A stretch of DNA of 64,000 bases from Streptomyces formicae (GTDB taxonomy: Bacteria; Actinomycetota; Actinomycetes; Streptomycetales; Streptomycetaceae). The notes under the pieces are model-generated. The model did not search any database. It saw only the letters and a program-made list of their open reading frames with translations, and had not been told where the DNA came from. The translations under genes were made by a program, and so were the position numbers. The stretch spans positions 5,828,001-5,892,000 of the forward strand of contig NZ_CP071872.1 of assembly GCF_022647665.1 (NCBI RefSeq). Direction: 5' to 3'. Positions 27,582-35,598 of the stretch are shown in pieces. Each line of letters opens with the position of its first letter. The first letter of the stretch is position 1.

Positions 27582-27593
27582 CAGGGTGTGCAC

Positions 27594-28349
27594 GTGAGCG
27601 AAGGACGGGGCAGGACTCCCCTGTATCTGAAGGTCGCCGCCGATCTGCGCACCGCCATCACGGCGGGCGAGTACGGCTCCGGGGCGAAGCTGCCGGCAGA
27701 GGACGAACTGGCCCGCCGGTACGGCGTCTCCAGAGGCACGGTCCGTCAGGCGCTCGCCGCGCTGCGCACCGACGGGCTGATCACCTCCCGCCGCGGCACC
27801 CGCCGCGTGGTGCTGGGCGGCCCGCGCCTGCACAGCTTCGGTGAACTGCGGTCGTTCACCCGCTGGGCGCGGTCCCTGGGCGAGGAGCCCGGCTCCCGGG
27901 TCGTGGCGATCGACCGCGTCCCCGCGAGCGAGGAGGAGGCGGAGAAGCTCCGTCTCGACGAGGGCGCGATCGTGTACCGGGTGCGGCGGCTGCGTACGCT
28001 CTCGGGCGCGCCGGTGATGGTGGAGCGGACGACGTACCCGGAGCGGATAGGCGAACTGGTGGCGGCGATGCCGCCGGACACCGTCTCCCACTCGGTCCAA
28101 CTGGAGCTCCACGGCGTCCTCTTCGCCGACGCCCGCCACACCATCGACCTGGTCCCGGCGGACGACGACGACGCGGCGCTCCTGGGCTGCCGCGCCGGCG
28201 AGTCCCTCCTGCGCGAACGCCGCCACTCGACGGACCCGACGGGCACACCGGTGGAGTGGTCCCAGGACCGCTACCTCCCGGGCACGGTGGCCTTCACGAT
28301 GCAGAGCTCCACGGCGACGAGCGCGCTGGGTCGCCGGCTCAGCGGCTGA
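27594..28349 (+). CDS. GntR-family regulator, HutC/UTRA subfamily
   Basis: 251-aa repressor-type regulator. N-terminal winged helix ~8-75: PLYLKVAADLRTAITAGEYG, LPAEDELARRYGVSRGTVRQ, LITSRRGTRRVVLG. Residues ~85-245 are a UTRA ligand domain (VYRVRRLRTLSGAPVMVERT, SLLRERRHSTDPTGTPVEWS, RYLPGTVAFTM). Phosphonate regulators such as PhnF belong to this subfamily. It follows the HAD gene by 12 bp, so it is likely autoregulated with the transporter operon, with the palindrome at 22752-22776 as operator. GTG at 27594 is preferred over GTG 27588 because AGGG is then properly spaced. Confidence 0.9.
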   Translation: MSEGRGRTPLYLKVAADLRTAITAGEYGSGAKLPAEDELARRYGVSRGTVRQALAALRTDGLITSRRGTRRVVLGGPRLHSFGELRSFTRWARSLGEEPGSRVVAIDRVPASEEEAEKLRLDEGAIVYRVRRLRTLSGAPVMVERTTYPERIGELVAAMPPDTVSHSVQLELHGVLFADARHTIDLVPADDDDAALLGCRAGESLLRERRHSTDPTGTPVEWSQDRYLPGTVAFTMQSSTATSALGRRLSG

Positions 28350-28459
28350 ATCCGCCGAGCCGCCGAAACCGCCGGTCCGTCCAACCGCTCGACGGTGATG
28401 GTTCCTTGCTGCGTCACCTGGTGCTCCCTCGGTGTGTCGTCCTCGGGGGGAGCAGGGTC

Positions 28460-29035
28460 TCAGCAACCCGGCTTGAGGAGGCCCTCCAGCAGCGGACGGA
28501 AGTGGGCGAAGTCCGGGGTCGGGGCCTCGGGGTCCTTCGCCTCGTCGTCCCAGCGGCGGACGGCTACGGCGTCGCGGGCCCCCGGGCGGGAGGCGAAGGT
28601 GCGGGCCTGCTCCTCGGTCATCGGGCCGCCCTGGACCCGGAGGGTGTGGACGGACGCCTCCGAGAGCAGGGCGTGGTAGCCGGGCTCGACGGCGCACAGG
28701 TAGCGCTTGGCGGCGACGTGGAGGCGTACGGGCTCGGTGACCTCGTGGCCGAACCACTGGTCGAGCCAGTCCGCGCCGGTATGGCTGTGACGGTTGTCGG
28801 TGCCGTGCTCCATCAGGTCACGTCCGGTGACGGCGCCCTGGAAGTGGCCGACGTCGTGCAGCAGTGCGGCGGCAACCAGGTGCGGCGGGGCGCCGGCGGC
28901 CTCGGCTAGGGCGCCGGCCTGGAGCATGTGCTGGGCCTGGGTGACGGCCTCGCCGAAGTACTCGGCGCTGCCTTCGCCCTCGAAGAGCTCGGCCAGCACG
29001 TCGAGGGGGTTCGCAGCGGTGTCGGCGGTGGTCAT
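28460..29035 (-). CDS. HD-domain mixed-valent diiron oxygenase cleaving hydroxyphosphonates (PhnZ/TmpB-like)
   Basis: 191-aa HD-superfamily protein. The metal site is visible: LLHDVGHFQG (HD), a following His in NRHSHTGADWL, and later RLHVAAKRYLC. Near the N-terminus EYFGEAVTQAQHML carries a YxxE pair, which in PhnZ supplies the mobile Tyr and Glu at the diiron site, absent from ordinary HD phosphohydrolases. Known chemistry: O2-dependent C-P cleavage of a 1-hydroxyphosphonate to a carboxylate (glycine or glycine betaine) plus phosphate. The ATG overlaps the stop of the hydroxylase gene by 4 bp, the PhnY-PhnZ/TmpA-TmpB arrangement. Convergent with the GntR gene. Substrate, aminoethyl- or trimethylaminoethylphosphonate, is not settled. 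Confidence 0.85.
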   Translation of the reverse strand: MTTADTAANPLDVLAELFEGEGSAEYFGEAVTQAQHMLQAGALAEAAGAPPHLVAAALLHDVGHFQGAVTGRDLMEHGTDNRHSHTGADWLDQWFGHEVTEPVRLHVAAKRYLCAVEPGYHALLSEASVHTLRVQGGPMTEEQARTFASRPGARDAVAVRRWDDEAKDPEAPTPDFAHFRPLLEGLLKPGC

Positions 29036-30129
29036 GCGGGGGTGTCCTTCCTGCGGAGCACGGCCAGGGTGGAGGCGAGGCCGTCGATGTCGGCGTACGC
29101 GCCCTGGAGGTGACGGTCGCCGGATTCGGCGAAGGCCGTACGGGCGTGCAGCAGCCGGGTGTTGTCGAAGATCAGGCAGTCTCCGGGGGTGAGCCGGAAG
29201 TCGAGCTGGAGCCCGGGGCGGAGCAGCAGTTCGCCGAAGCGGCGGTAGGCGGCGTAGAAGGCGTCGAGTACGCCGGCCGGCTGGTGCAGCGTGCCGATGG
29301 AGCGGTTGTTGAAGCGGATCTCGCGGATCCGGCCGGCCGGGTCGGTGCCGATCAGCGGCCGGTGGGCGCGCAGTTCGGTGCGGGCGTCGGCGAAGGCGAA
29401 CGGCACGGGGACGCGGGTGAGGACCTCGTACGCCCCGGGGTCCTCGGCGCGCAGCAGGGACGCCGCGTGGAAGCCGTCGACGAGGCCGGAGTCACCGCCC
29501 TGGGCCGCGTTGGTGAGGCAGTGCAGCAGTTGGAGGGTGGGGACCGGGTCGCGGTACGGGTTGTCCGTGTGCGGGGTGATCCGGGCGCCTGTGAAGGCGA
29601 GGTTGTTGGGGTCGGCCTCGACGCGCACCTCGAAGAGTTCGCCGTAGTTCGTCTCGCGTACGTAGCCGAACGTGCGCGCCACGTCGAGGACCTGGCGGTC
29701 GCGGACGGGCACGCCGCGCAGCAGGACGAAGCCGAGGCGCAGCACGCTGTCGAGGGCGGTGGCCCTGGCGGCGGGGTCGGTGACGTAGTCGGCCCAGTCG
29801 GCCTCGGGCAGCCGGCCCGCGAGGCCCGCCGCGTCCCAGAGCTCCTTGTCGTCCTCGCCGCGGCCGTCGCCGCCGTCCGCGGCGGTGCCGGGGAGGTGGG
29901 CGCCGAGCCAGCTCTCGGGGTAGACGGAGCGGTGTCCGTCGGGGGCCCAGACGACCTCGTGGGCGGGGGCGCCGTCCGGGGTCGTGGCGGGCTGGACGGA
30001 ACCGACGGCGAGCCCGGCGGGCAGCTCGGTGATCTGGAAGAGCTTCTGGCCGTTGCGGGGGTCCCGGCAGCCGCTGCACGGGCAGTTGTCGCGCAGCCAG
30101 AACGGCGGCGCGGACACGAGGGAGAGCAT
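29032..30129 (-). CDS. Fe(II)/2-oxoglutarate phosphonate hydroxylase, TmpA / gamma-butyrobetaine hydroxylase-like
   Basis: 365-aa non-heme iron dioxygenase. Residues ~5-90 form the zinc-binding N-terminal domain of the GBBH family (FWLRDNCPCSGCRDPRNGQK). Residues ~110-350 are the TauD-type fold with iron ligands His/Asp in ITPHTDNPYRDP near 225, distal His in FDNTRLLHART near 325, and 2-oxoglutarate Arg in RHLQGAYADIDG. GBBH-like proteins paired with a PhnZ-like HD oxygenase are TmpA, which hydroxylates C1 of 2-(trimethylammonio)ethylphosphonate. The coupled HD gene makes that role likely here; carnitine synthesis is the alternative. ATG at 30129 has CTCGGAG upstream; a TTG nine codons earlier lies inside the operator. 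Confidence 0.83.
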   Translation of the reverse strand: MLSLVSAPPFWLRDNCPCSGCRDPRNGQKLFQITELPAGLAVGSVQPATTPDGAPAHEVVWAPDGHRSVYPESWLGAHLPGTAADGGDGRGEDDKELWDAAGLAGRLPEADWADYVTDPAARATALDSVLRLGFVLLRGVPVRDRQVLDVARTFGYVRETNYGELFEVRVEADPNNLAFTGARITPHTDNPYRDPVPTLQLLHCLTNAAQGGDSGLVDGFHAASLLRAEDPGAYEVLTRVPVPFAFADARTELRAHRPLIGTDPAGRIREIRFNNRSIGTLHQPAGVLDAFYAAYRRFGELLLRPGLQLDFRLTPGDCLIFDNTRLLHARTAFAESGDRHLQGAYADIDGLASTLAVLRRKDTPA

Positions 30130-30142
30130 GGTTCGGGCTCCG

Positions 30143-30158
30143 AGTTGTACAGACAACT
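30143..30158. promoter_or_regulatory. Putative GntR operator before the oxygenase pair
   Basis: AGTTGT-ACAG-ACAACT, a 6+4+6 inverted repeat 14 bp before the hydroxylase start. Its core TTGTACAGACAA matches TTGTATGGACAA of the transporter palindrome (22751-22762) at 10 of 12 positions, suggesting a shared regulator, probably the GntR protein at 27594-28349. Confidence 0.65.
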
Positions 30159-30314
30159 ACTGGACGGTGAGGAGCCTGGCAGGAGCGGATGACTCCGTGG
30201 TTACGGCGGGGTGGACACCGGGATGCACGGAAGGGCCGTGCCGCCGGCCTGGTGGGGGAAGGGCCGGCGGCACGGGTGGGGAGGGGAGGGTGGCTGGTGG
30301 CGGACCGGCGGGAA

Positions 30315-30707
30315 TCAGCAGCCGTGGTCGACGAGGTCGAACGACGCGTAGTGGTCAGCGGTGTAGTAGTCCTCCTGCGACGCCTCACCGGCGACGATAC
30401 GGCGGGCACCGCGCGTGGGGGAGCCGGGCGTCTTGACCGTGTACTCGTGGTAGTAGCCGGTCGAGTGGGCCGGGAGGATGTCTTCCCGGTTCTGGAAGAC
30501 GGTCCCGTCCTGCGGGTACGGGAACGGGCCGCCGCTCTCGATGAGTTCGAGCGTGTCGTGGGCCTGGGACGGCAGGTCGGAGTAGCAGATGTCGCCGACC
30601 GCGGTGGCCACCGCGGTCGCCGGGGCCGCTACGGGTCCGCCGACGAGGAGGGCGGAGAGGAGGGCGGCCGCGCCGCCGAGCATCGTGATCCGTGGGGGGA
30701 TTCGCAT
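30315..30707 (-). CDS. Secreted guanyl-specific ribonuclease (RNase Sa family)
   Basis: 130-aa extracellular RNase cutting after guanosine. A Sec signal peptide occupies residues ~1-38 (hydrophobic core LGGAAALLSALLVGG). The mature part matches RNase Sa: ICYSDLPSQAHDTLELI, GGPFPYPQDGTVFQNRE, catalytic Glu in YYHEYTV, Arg in TRGARRIVAGEA, catalytic His in DHYASFDLVDHGC, and the two Cys that form the single disulfide. No barstar-type inhibitor gene is adjacent. ATG at 30707 lacks a clear ribosome site; an ATG eight codons later is an alternative. A 24-bp inverted repeat lies 23 bp upstream. Confidence 0.93.
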   Translation of the reverse strand: MRIPPRITMLGGAAALLSALLVGGPVAAPATAVATAVGDICYSDLPSQAHDTLELIESGGPFPYPQDGTVFQNREDILPAHSTGYYHEYTVKTPGSPTRGARRIVAGEASQEDYYTADHYASFDLVDHGC

Positions 30708-30729
30708 GAAGCCATGATGACGCGCGTAG

Positions 30730-30753
30730 AAGTTGACGTGTCAACGTCAACTT
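30730..30753. promoter_or_regulatory. Inverted repeat upstream of the RNase gene
   Basis: AAGTTGACG and CGTCAACTT flank TGTCAA, giving a 9-6-9 palindrome 23 bp before the RNase start. On the minus strand it contains TTGACA-like boxes, so it may overlap the promoter and act as an operator. The binding protein is unknown. Confidence 0.55.
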
Positions 30754-30825
30754 CAAGGTGTTTTCGCGGTATTCACCTCCTCCACCGGGCCGTCACACGG
30801 TCGCTGCGACGCCGCCGGCGGCCGT

Positions 30826-31842
30826 TCAGCCCCGGGTCCGGGCCAGCGTGGATTCGCGCACGACCAGCTCCGGTTGGAGCACGATCCGCCGGTGCTCGTG
30901 GTCCGCGGCCTGGTCGCCCGTCTCCTCGATCAGCAGCTCCGCGGCCGTACGCCCCATGCGGAACGCGGGCTGGCGGACCGAGGTCAGCGGCACCGCGGCG
31001 GCCGCGGCGAACTCGATGTCGTCGTAGCCGACGAGGGCCATGTCCTGCGGGATGCGCACGCCCGCGCCGTAGAGGGACTGGAGCACGCCGAGCGCGAGCA
31101 GGTCGTTGGCGCAGAAGACCGCCGTCGGCCGCGGCGACATGCCCAGCAGCCGCGCCCCCGCGTCCCGCCCGGCCGCCACATCCAGCCGCTCCGTCTCCAC
31201 ATGGACCAGCCGGTCCTCCGGAAGGCCCGCCTCCGCCAGTGCCCGCAGCGCTCCGGTGCGGCGGTCCTGGCACTGGGCGAGCTGCATCGGCCCGCTGATG
31301 TAGGCGACACCGGTGTGGCCGCACTCGATCAGGTGGCGGACGGCGAGGGTGCCGCCGGTGATGTCGTCGACCGACACCGAACAGGCCTCGGCCCGCGGCA
31401 TGTCGTGGTCGACGAAGACGTGCGGGATGCCGAGCCGCCCGAAGTTCGCCAGGTTCCTGCCGGTGGGGTCGGCGGGTGTGACGAGCACGCCGCGCACCCG
31501 CTGCTCGGCGAAGAGCGAGAGGTAGTCGGCCTCCTCGTCCGGGTTCTGCGCGCTGTTGCACAGCATCACGCCGAGCCCGGTCTCGCGCGCCGCGCGCTCG
31601 GCCCCGGTCGCGACCTCCACGAAGAAGGGGTTGGCCATGTCCAGGACCAGCATCGCGATGATCCGGCTGCGGCCGGCCCGCAGTTGCCGCGCCGTCTCGC
31701 TGCGGACGTAGCCGAGCCGCTCGATCACGGCCAGCACCCGCTCGCGGGTCTCCTCGGCGACCATGTCCGGCCGGTTGATGACGTTCGACACCGTGCCGAC
31801 GGACACGTTCGCCTGCCGCGCCACGTCCTTGATGCCCACCAT
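30826..31842 (-). CDS. LacI-family transcriptional regulator (rhamnose locus, copy 2)
   Basis: 338-aa regulator. N-terminal LacI helix-turn-helix VGIKDVARQANVSVGTVSNV, hinge helix region TARQLRAGRSRIIAMLVLDM, then a periplasmic-binding-like effector domain. It is strikingly similar to the next upstream gene (31996-33072) throughout, with an identical recognition helix, so the pair is a tandem duplication. Last gene of the rhamnose transport operon. ATG at 31842 gives the normal LacI N-terminus; GTG 31851 or ATG 31881 would add short unrelated extensions. Probable effector is L-rhamnose or a catabolite; probable operators are the GAAACG-type palindromes at 38304, 38436, 58631 and 58772. Confidence 0.88.
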   Translation of the reverse strand: MVGIKDVARQANVSVGTVSNVINRPDMVAEETRERVLAVIERLGYVRSETARQLRAGRSRIIAMLVLDMANPFFVEVATGAERAARETGLGVMLCNSAQNPDEEADYLSLFAEQRVRGVLVTPADPTGRNLANFGRLGIPHVFVDHDMPRAEACSVSVDDITGGTLAVRHLIECGHTGVAYISGPMQLAQCQDRRTGALRALAEAGLPEDRLVHVETERLDVAAGRDAGARLLGMSPRPTAVFCANDLLALGVLQSLYGAGVRIPQDMALVGYDDIEFAAAAAVPLTSVRQPAFRMGRTAAELLIEETGDQAADHEHRRIVLQPELVVRESTLARTRG

Positions 31843-31995
31843 GTGTGCCACGAGCTCCGACCGTCCGCCTTCCCACGGCACCCCCGGGGCCGCGACCTCA
31901 TGCTACGCATGAGTAGTCCCGGAGGGGAGCGGTCCGGTACGCGAATGCGCGGGCGGCGGGGGGCGGGGGCCCGAGGACCAGGGGGGCGGGGCGTG

Positions 31996-33072
31996 TCAGG
32001 CCGGGGAGCGCCCCCGCGACCGGCTGAGGCTCGATTCCCGGACGACGAGTTCCGGCTGGAGCACGATGCGCCGGTGGTCGTGGTCCCCCGCGGCGCTCTC
32101 CTCCGTCTCCTCGATCAGCAGCTCCGCGGCCGTACGCCCCATGCGGAACGCGGGCTGGCGCACGGAGGTGAGGGGTACGGCGGCCGCCGAGGCGAACTCG
32201 ATGTCGTCGTAGCCGACCAGGGCGATCTCGTCGGGCACGCCGACCCCCGCCCCGTACAGCGCCTGGAGGACGCCGAGCGCGAGCAGGTCGTTGGCGCAGA
32301 AGACCGCCGTCGGCCGCGGCGACATGCCCAGCAGCCGCGCCCCCGCGTCCCGCCCGGCGGACACGTCCAGCCGCTCCGCCTCGATCTGCCGCAGCCGGTC
32401 CTCGGGAAGTCCGGCCTGCTCCAGCGCCCGCAGCGCTCCGGTGCGGCGGTCCTGGCACTGGGCGAGGTGCATCGGCCCGCTGATGTACGTGATGTCCTCG
32501 TGGCCCTGGTCGAGGAGATGGCGCACGGCGAGCACCCCGCCGGTGATGTCGTCGACCGACACCGAGCAGCCCTCGGCGCTCGGCAGGACCCGGTCGACGA
32601 AGACGAACGGGATGCCGTGCCGGCGGAAGCCCTCCAGATTGGCGCCGGTGGTGTCGGCGGGTGTCACCAGCACGCCCCGTACCCGCTGCTCGGTGAACAG
32701 GCCCAGGTACTCCGCCTCTTCGCTGGGGCTCTGCGCGCTGTTGCACAGCATCACCCCGAGGCCCGCCTCCCGGGCCGCCCGCTCGGCGCCCGACGCCACG
32801 TCCACGAAGAACGGGTTGGCCATGTCGAGCACGAGCAGCGCGATGATCCGGCTGCGGCCGGCCCGCAACTGCCGGGCGGATTCGCTGCGTACGTAGCCGA
32901 GCCGCTCGATGGTGGAGCGGACGCGCTCCCGGGTCTCCGCGGAGACCGAGTCGGGCCGGTTGATCACGTTCGAGACCGTGCCGACGGAGACCCCGGCCGC
33001 CCGGGCCACGTCCTTGATGCCGACGGGCTGGCCGGCCGGACTGCCCGCGGCGGGGCCGAGGAGTGCGGTCAT
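31996..33072 (-). CDS. LacI-family transcriptional regulator (rhamnose locus, copy 1)
   Basis: 358-aa LacI protein: helix-turn-helix VGIKDVARAAGVSVGTVSNV at residues ~17-36 after a 16-residue leader, hinge SARQLRAGRSRIIALLVLDM, effector domain with CSVSVDDITGGVLAVRHLLD and VFCANDLLALGVLQALYGAG. Closely paralogous to 30826-31842. It directly follows the mutarotase gene by 30 bp and so belongs to the rhamnose importer operon, consistent with a feedback-controlled repressor of rhamnose genes. The C-terminus has an added Arg/Ser-rich end. Confidence 0.9.
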   Translation of the reverse strand: MTALLGPAAGSPAGQPVGIKDVARAAGVSVGTVSNVINRPDSVSAETRERVRSTIERLGYVRSESARQLRAGRSRIIALLVLDMANPFFVDVASGAERAAREAGLGVMLCNSAQSPSEEAEYLGLFTEQRVRGVLVTPADTTGANLEGFRRHGIPFVFVDRVLPSAEGCSVSVDDITGGVLAVRHLLDQGHEDITYISGPMHLAQCQDRRTGALRALEQAGLPEDRLRQIEAERLDVSAGRDAGARLLGMSPRPTAVFCANDLLALGVLQALYGAGVGVPDEIALVGYDDIEFASAAAVPLTSVRQPAFRMGRTAAELLIEETEESAAGDHDHRRIVLQPELVVRESSLSRSRGRSPA

Positions 33073-33102
33073 GCGCGATCCGTTCTGGTCCGGGTGAGTG
33101 TG

Positions 33103-33447
33103 TCAGTCGAGGTGGAACACTTCGGTCAGCGGCTTCATCGCCTCGTCCGGCCTGACGCCGTCCAGGGCCTCGGAGCCGGAGCCCTTCTCGTTCTCGAAGA
33201 ACGCGGCCATCTCGGCCTGCCAGCGGGCGTTGACGTCCGTGGCGGCCATCGCGGCCTGCGCGACCGCGAAGTCCTCGGTCTCCAGATAGCCGACGAGCAG
33301 GCCGTCCTCCCGGAGGAAGAGCGAGTAGTTGTGCCAGCCGGCGGCGGAGAGCGCCGCGAGCATCCCGGGCCATACGGCCGCGTGACGCTCGCGGTACTCC
33401 TCCAGCCGCTCCTGCCGCACCTTCAGCAGAAAGCAGACGCGCTGCAT
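33103..33447 (-). CDS. rhaM: L-rhamnose mutarotase
   Basis: 114-aa small dimeric enzyme interconverting alpha- and beta-L-rhamnopyranose, giving RhaI its preferred anomer. Family sequence is clear: RVCFLLKVRQERLEEYRERH, the catalytic His in ERHAAVWPGML, NYSLFLREDGLLVGYLETED and RWQAEMAAFFENE near the end. Cytoplasmic. It lies 17 bp after the binding-protein gene within the transport operon, the typical place in actinobacterial and rhizobial rhamnose loci. Confidence 0.95.
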   Translation of the reverse strand: MQRVCFLLKVRQERLEEYRERHAAVWPGMLAALSAAGWHNYSLFLREDGLLVGYLETEDFAVAQAAMAATDVNARWQAEMAAFFENEKGSGSEALDGVRPDEAMKPLTEVFHLD

Positions 33448-33464
33448 CGGGAAGTCCGGCGCCC

Positions 33465-34553
33465 TCAGAAGTCGAAGTCGTCGATGTTGTTCTTGTCGAA
33501 GACGGTCGGCGGGCCGAGGATGATCTCGCCGTCCTTGCCGATGGTGTACTCACCGAGGTCGCCGGCCGTGAACTTCTCGCCCTCCGCGCCGGTGATCTGG
33601 CCCGAGACGAGCGCGGCGGCCACGTACGCGCCGAGGCGGCCGAGCTTCTTCGGGTCCCACAGCGCGAACTGCTCGACGGTGCCGTCCTTGACGTACGCGC
33701 GCATCTGGTTCGGCGTGCCGAGGCCGTTGATGACGACCTTGCCCTTGTAGCTGGAGCCGCTGACGTAGCGGGAGGCGGCGGCGATGCCGACGGTGGTGGG
33801 CGAGATGATGCCCTTCAGGTTCGGGTACGCCTTCAGCAGGCCCTGGGTCTCCTGGAAGGACTTCTGGTCGTCGTCGTCGCCGTAGGCGACCTTGACCAGC
33901 TTCATCTCCTTGTACTCGGGCTTCTTCAGCTCGTCCTTCATGAACTCGATCCAGGTGTTCTGGTTCGTCGCGTTCTGGGTGGCCGAGAGGACCGCGATCT
34001 CGCCCTTGTGGCCGAGCTGCTTGGCGATGTTCTGGATCTGGCTGCGGCCGATCTCCTCGGAGCTGGCCTGGTTGATGAAGGCGTCGCGGCACTCGGGGGC
34101 GGTGTCCGAGTCATAGGTGACGACCTTGATGTCCTGGGCGAGCGCCTGCTTCAGGGAGCCGCAGACCGAGTTCGGGTCGTTGGCCGCGATCAGGATCGCG
34201 TCCTGGCGCTGCTGGACCAGCGTGTTGATGTACGAGACCTGGGACGAGGCCTTGGCGTCGGAGGAGCCGACCTCCTTGCCGGTGGACCCGAGCTCCTTGA
34301 CGGTGTCGATGCCGGAGCCGTCGAGGATGGTGAAGTACGGGTTGTTGATCTGCTTGGGCAGGAAGGCGATCTTCAGGTTCTTCTTCAGCGGGGCGTCGGG
34401 GTCGGCCGTGGCGTTCGCGGCCTTCTCCTTCGTCTCGTTCGCCGCGTCGTTCTTGGTGGTGCCCGAGCAGCCGGCCAGCGTGACGGCCAGGGCACAGGCC
34501 GCCGCGGTGGCGGTGAGGGTGGCACGGCGGCGCGTGCGGGAGTACGCAGACAT
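33465..34553 (-). CDS. rhaS: Rhamnose ABC transporter substrate-binding lipoprotein
   Basis: 362-aa sugar-binding protein of the RbsB/peripla_BP_4 family. Lipoprotein signal with lipobox VTLAGC near residue 28-33; mature part starts after a Lys/Asn-rich linker. Typical stretches: LKIAFLPKQINNPYFTILDG, DAILIAANDPNSVCGSLKQA, KGIISPTTVGIAAASRYVSG, VVINGLGTPNQMRAYV. Known RhaS proteins share the INNPYF and NDPNS segments. Binds L-rhamnose outside the membrane for RhaP/RhaQ/RhaT. Ligand is assigned from operon context (mutarotase, isomerase). Confidence 0.92.
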   Translation of the reverse strand: MSAYSRTRRRATLTATAAACALAVTLAGCSGTTKNDAANETKEKAANATADPDAPLKKNLKIAFLPKQINNPYFTILDGSGIDTVKELGSTGKEVGSSDAKASSQVSYINTLVQQRQDAILIAANDPNSVCGSLKQALAQDIKVVTYDSDTAPECRDAFINQASSEEIGRSQIQNIAKQLGHKGEIAVLSATQNATNQNTWIEFMKDELKKPEYKEMKLVKVAYGDDDDQKSFQETQGLLKAYPNLKGIISPTTVGIAAASRYVSGSSYKGKVVINGLGTPNQMRAYVKDGTVEQFALWDPKKLGRLGAYVAAALVSGQITGAEGEKFTAGDLGEYTIGKDGEIILGPPTVFDKNNIDDFDF

Positions 34554-34611
34554 GGTGGTGTCCCTTTCAGAGGGCAGGAGTTGAGGGTGGGGCAGGGAGA
34601 ACCGAGGGGTG

Positions 34612-35598
34612 TTATGCGGAGGCCGTCGCGGCGCGCCGCTGCCGGCGCTCGGAGACGGTGGCGACGATCCGCGGGGTGAGGACGGAGGCCACGAGCAGCA
34701 GACCGGTGACGATCACCTGGATCTCGTTGGACACGTCGTTGAGGGTGAGGAGGTTGCCCATCAGGCCGATCAGCAGCACACCGGCGATCGCGCCGCCGAG
34801 CGTGCCCCGGCCGCCGTCGAAGTCGATGCCGCCGAGCAGGACGGAGGCGATGACGACCAGTTCGAGGCCGATCCCGTTGTCGGCGCGGGCACTGCCGTAC
34901 CGCAGGGTGTAGACGATCCCGGCGAACGAGGCGACGAAGCCGGCGAGGACGAAGAGCACCAGCTTGATGCGCTTGACCCGGATGCCCGCGAACCAGGCCG
35001 CGTCCTCCTGGGCGCCGATCGCGTACAGCGACCGTCCGAAGGCGGTGCAGTGCAGCACCACCGCGGTGATCACGGCCAGGACACCGAACAGGGCGACGGG
35101 GTACGGGATGAAGGTCCCCGGCACGGTCTCGGTGTACGTCGCCCACTGGGAGTACGTCTCGGGGAAGTCGGCGACCGCCTTGTCCCCGAGGACGACCGAG
35201 GCGAGGCCCCTGTAGAGGGTGAGCGTGCCGATGGTGACGGCGAGCGAGGGCAGGCCGACACGGGTGACGAGCCAGCCGTTGAGGAGGCCGCCGAGCGCGC
35301 CCACGAGCAGGCACAGGGGCACGATCATCTCGAAGGCCCAGCCGGCCTCCCACAGCGCGCCGGCGAGCGCGCTGGACAGACCCAGCATGGAGGCCACGGA
35401 CAGGTCGACCTGTCCGGCGACGACCAGCAGGGTCATCGGCAGGGCGATGAGGGCGATCTCGGCGGTGTCGTTGAGGGCGGCGGAGAGGTTGGCGGTGTCC
35501 GCGAACCCCTCCGTCGTGCCGGTGCCGGCGAGGAAGACGGCCACCAGGAGCACACCGACGACGGTGTCCCAGCGCAGGTACTTGGCGAAGGCGGTCAT
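34612..35598 (-). CDS. rhaQ: Rhamnose ABC transporter permease
   Basis: 328-aa permease of the ribose/rhamnose (BPD_transp_2) family with about nine hydrophobic segments. Markers: MTLLVVAGQVDLSVASMLGL near residue 60, GLPSLAVTIGTLTLYRGLAS near 115, and the ATPase-contact loop VIASVLLGGIDFDGGRGTLG near 260. ATG at 35598 overlaps the upstream permease stop (ATGA). Works with the other permease as a heterodimeric channel. RhaQ versus RhaP naming is tentative. Confidence 0.88.
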   Translation of the reverse strand: MTAFAKYLRWDTVVGVLLVAVFLAGTGTTEGFADTANLSAALNDTAEIALIALPMTLLVVAGQVDLSVASMLGLSSALAGALWEAGWAFEMIVPLCLLVGALGGLLNGWLVTRVGLPSLAVTIGTLTLYRGLASVVLGDKAVADFPETYSQWATYTETVPGTFIPYPVALFGVLAVITAVVLHCTAFGRSLYAIGAQEDAAWFAGIRVKRIKLVLFVLAGFVASFAGIVYTLRYGSARADNGIGLELVVIASVLLGGIDFDGGRGTLGGAIAGVLLIGLMGNLLTLNDVSNEIQVIVTGLLLVASVLTPRIVATVSERRQRRAATASA

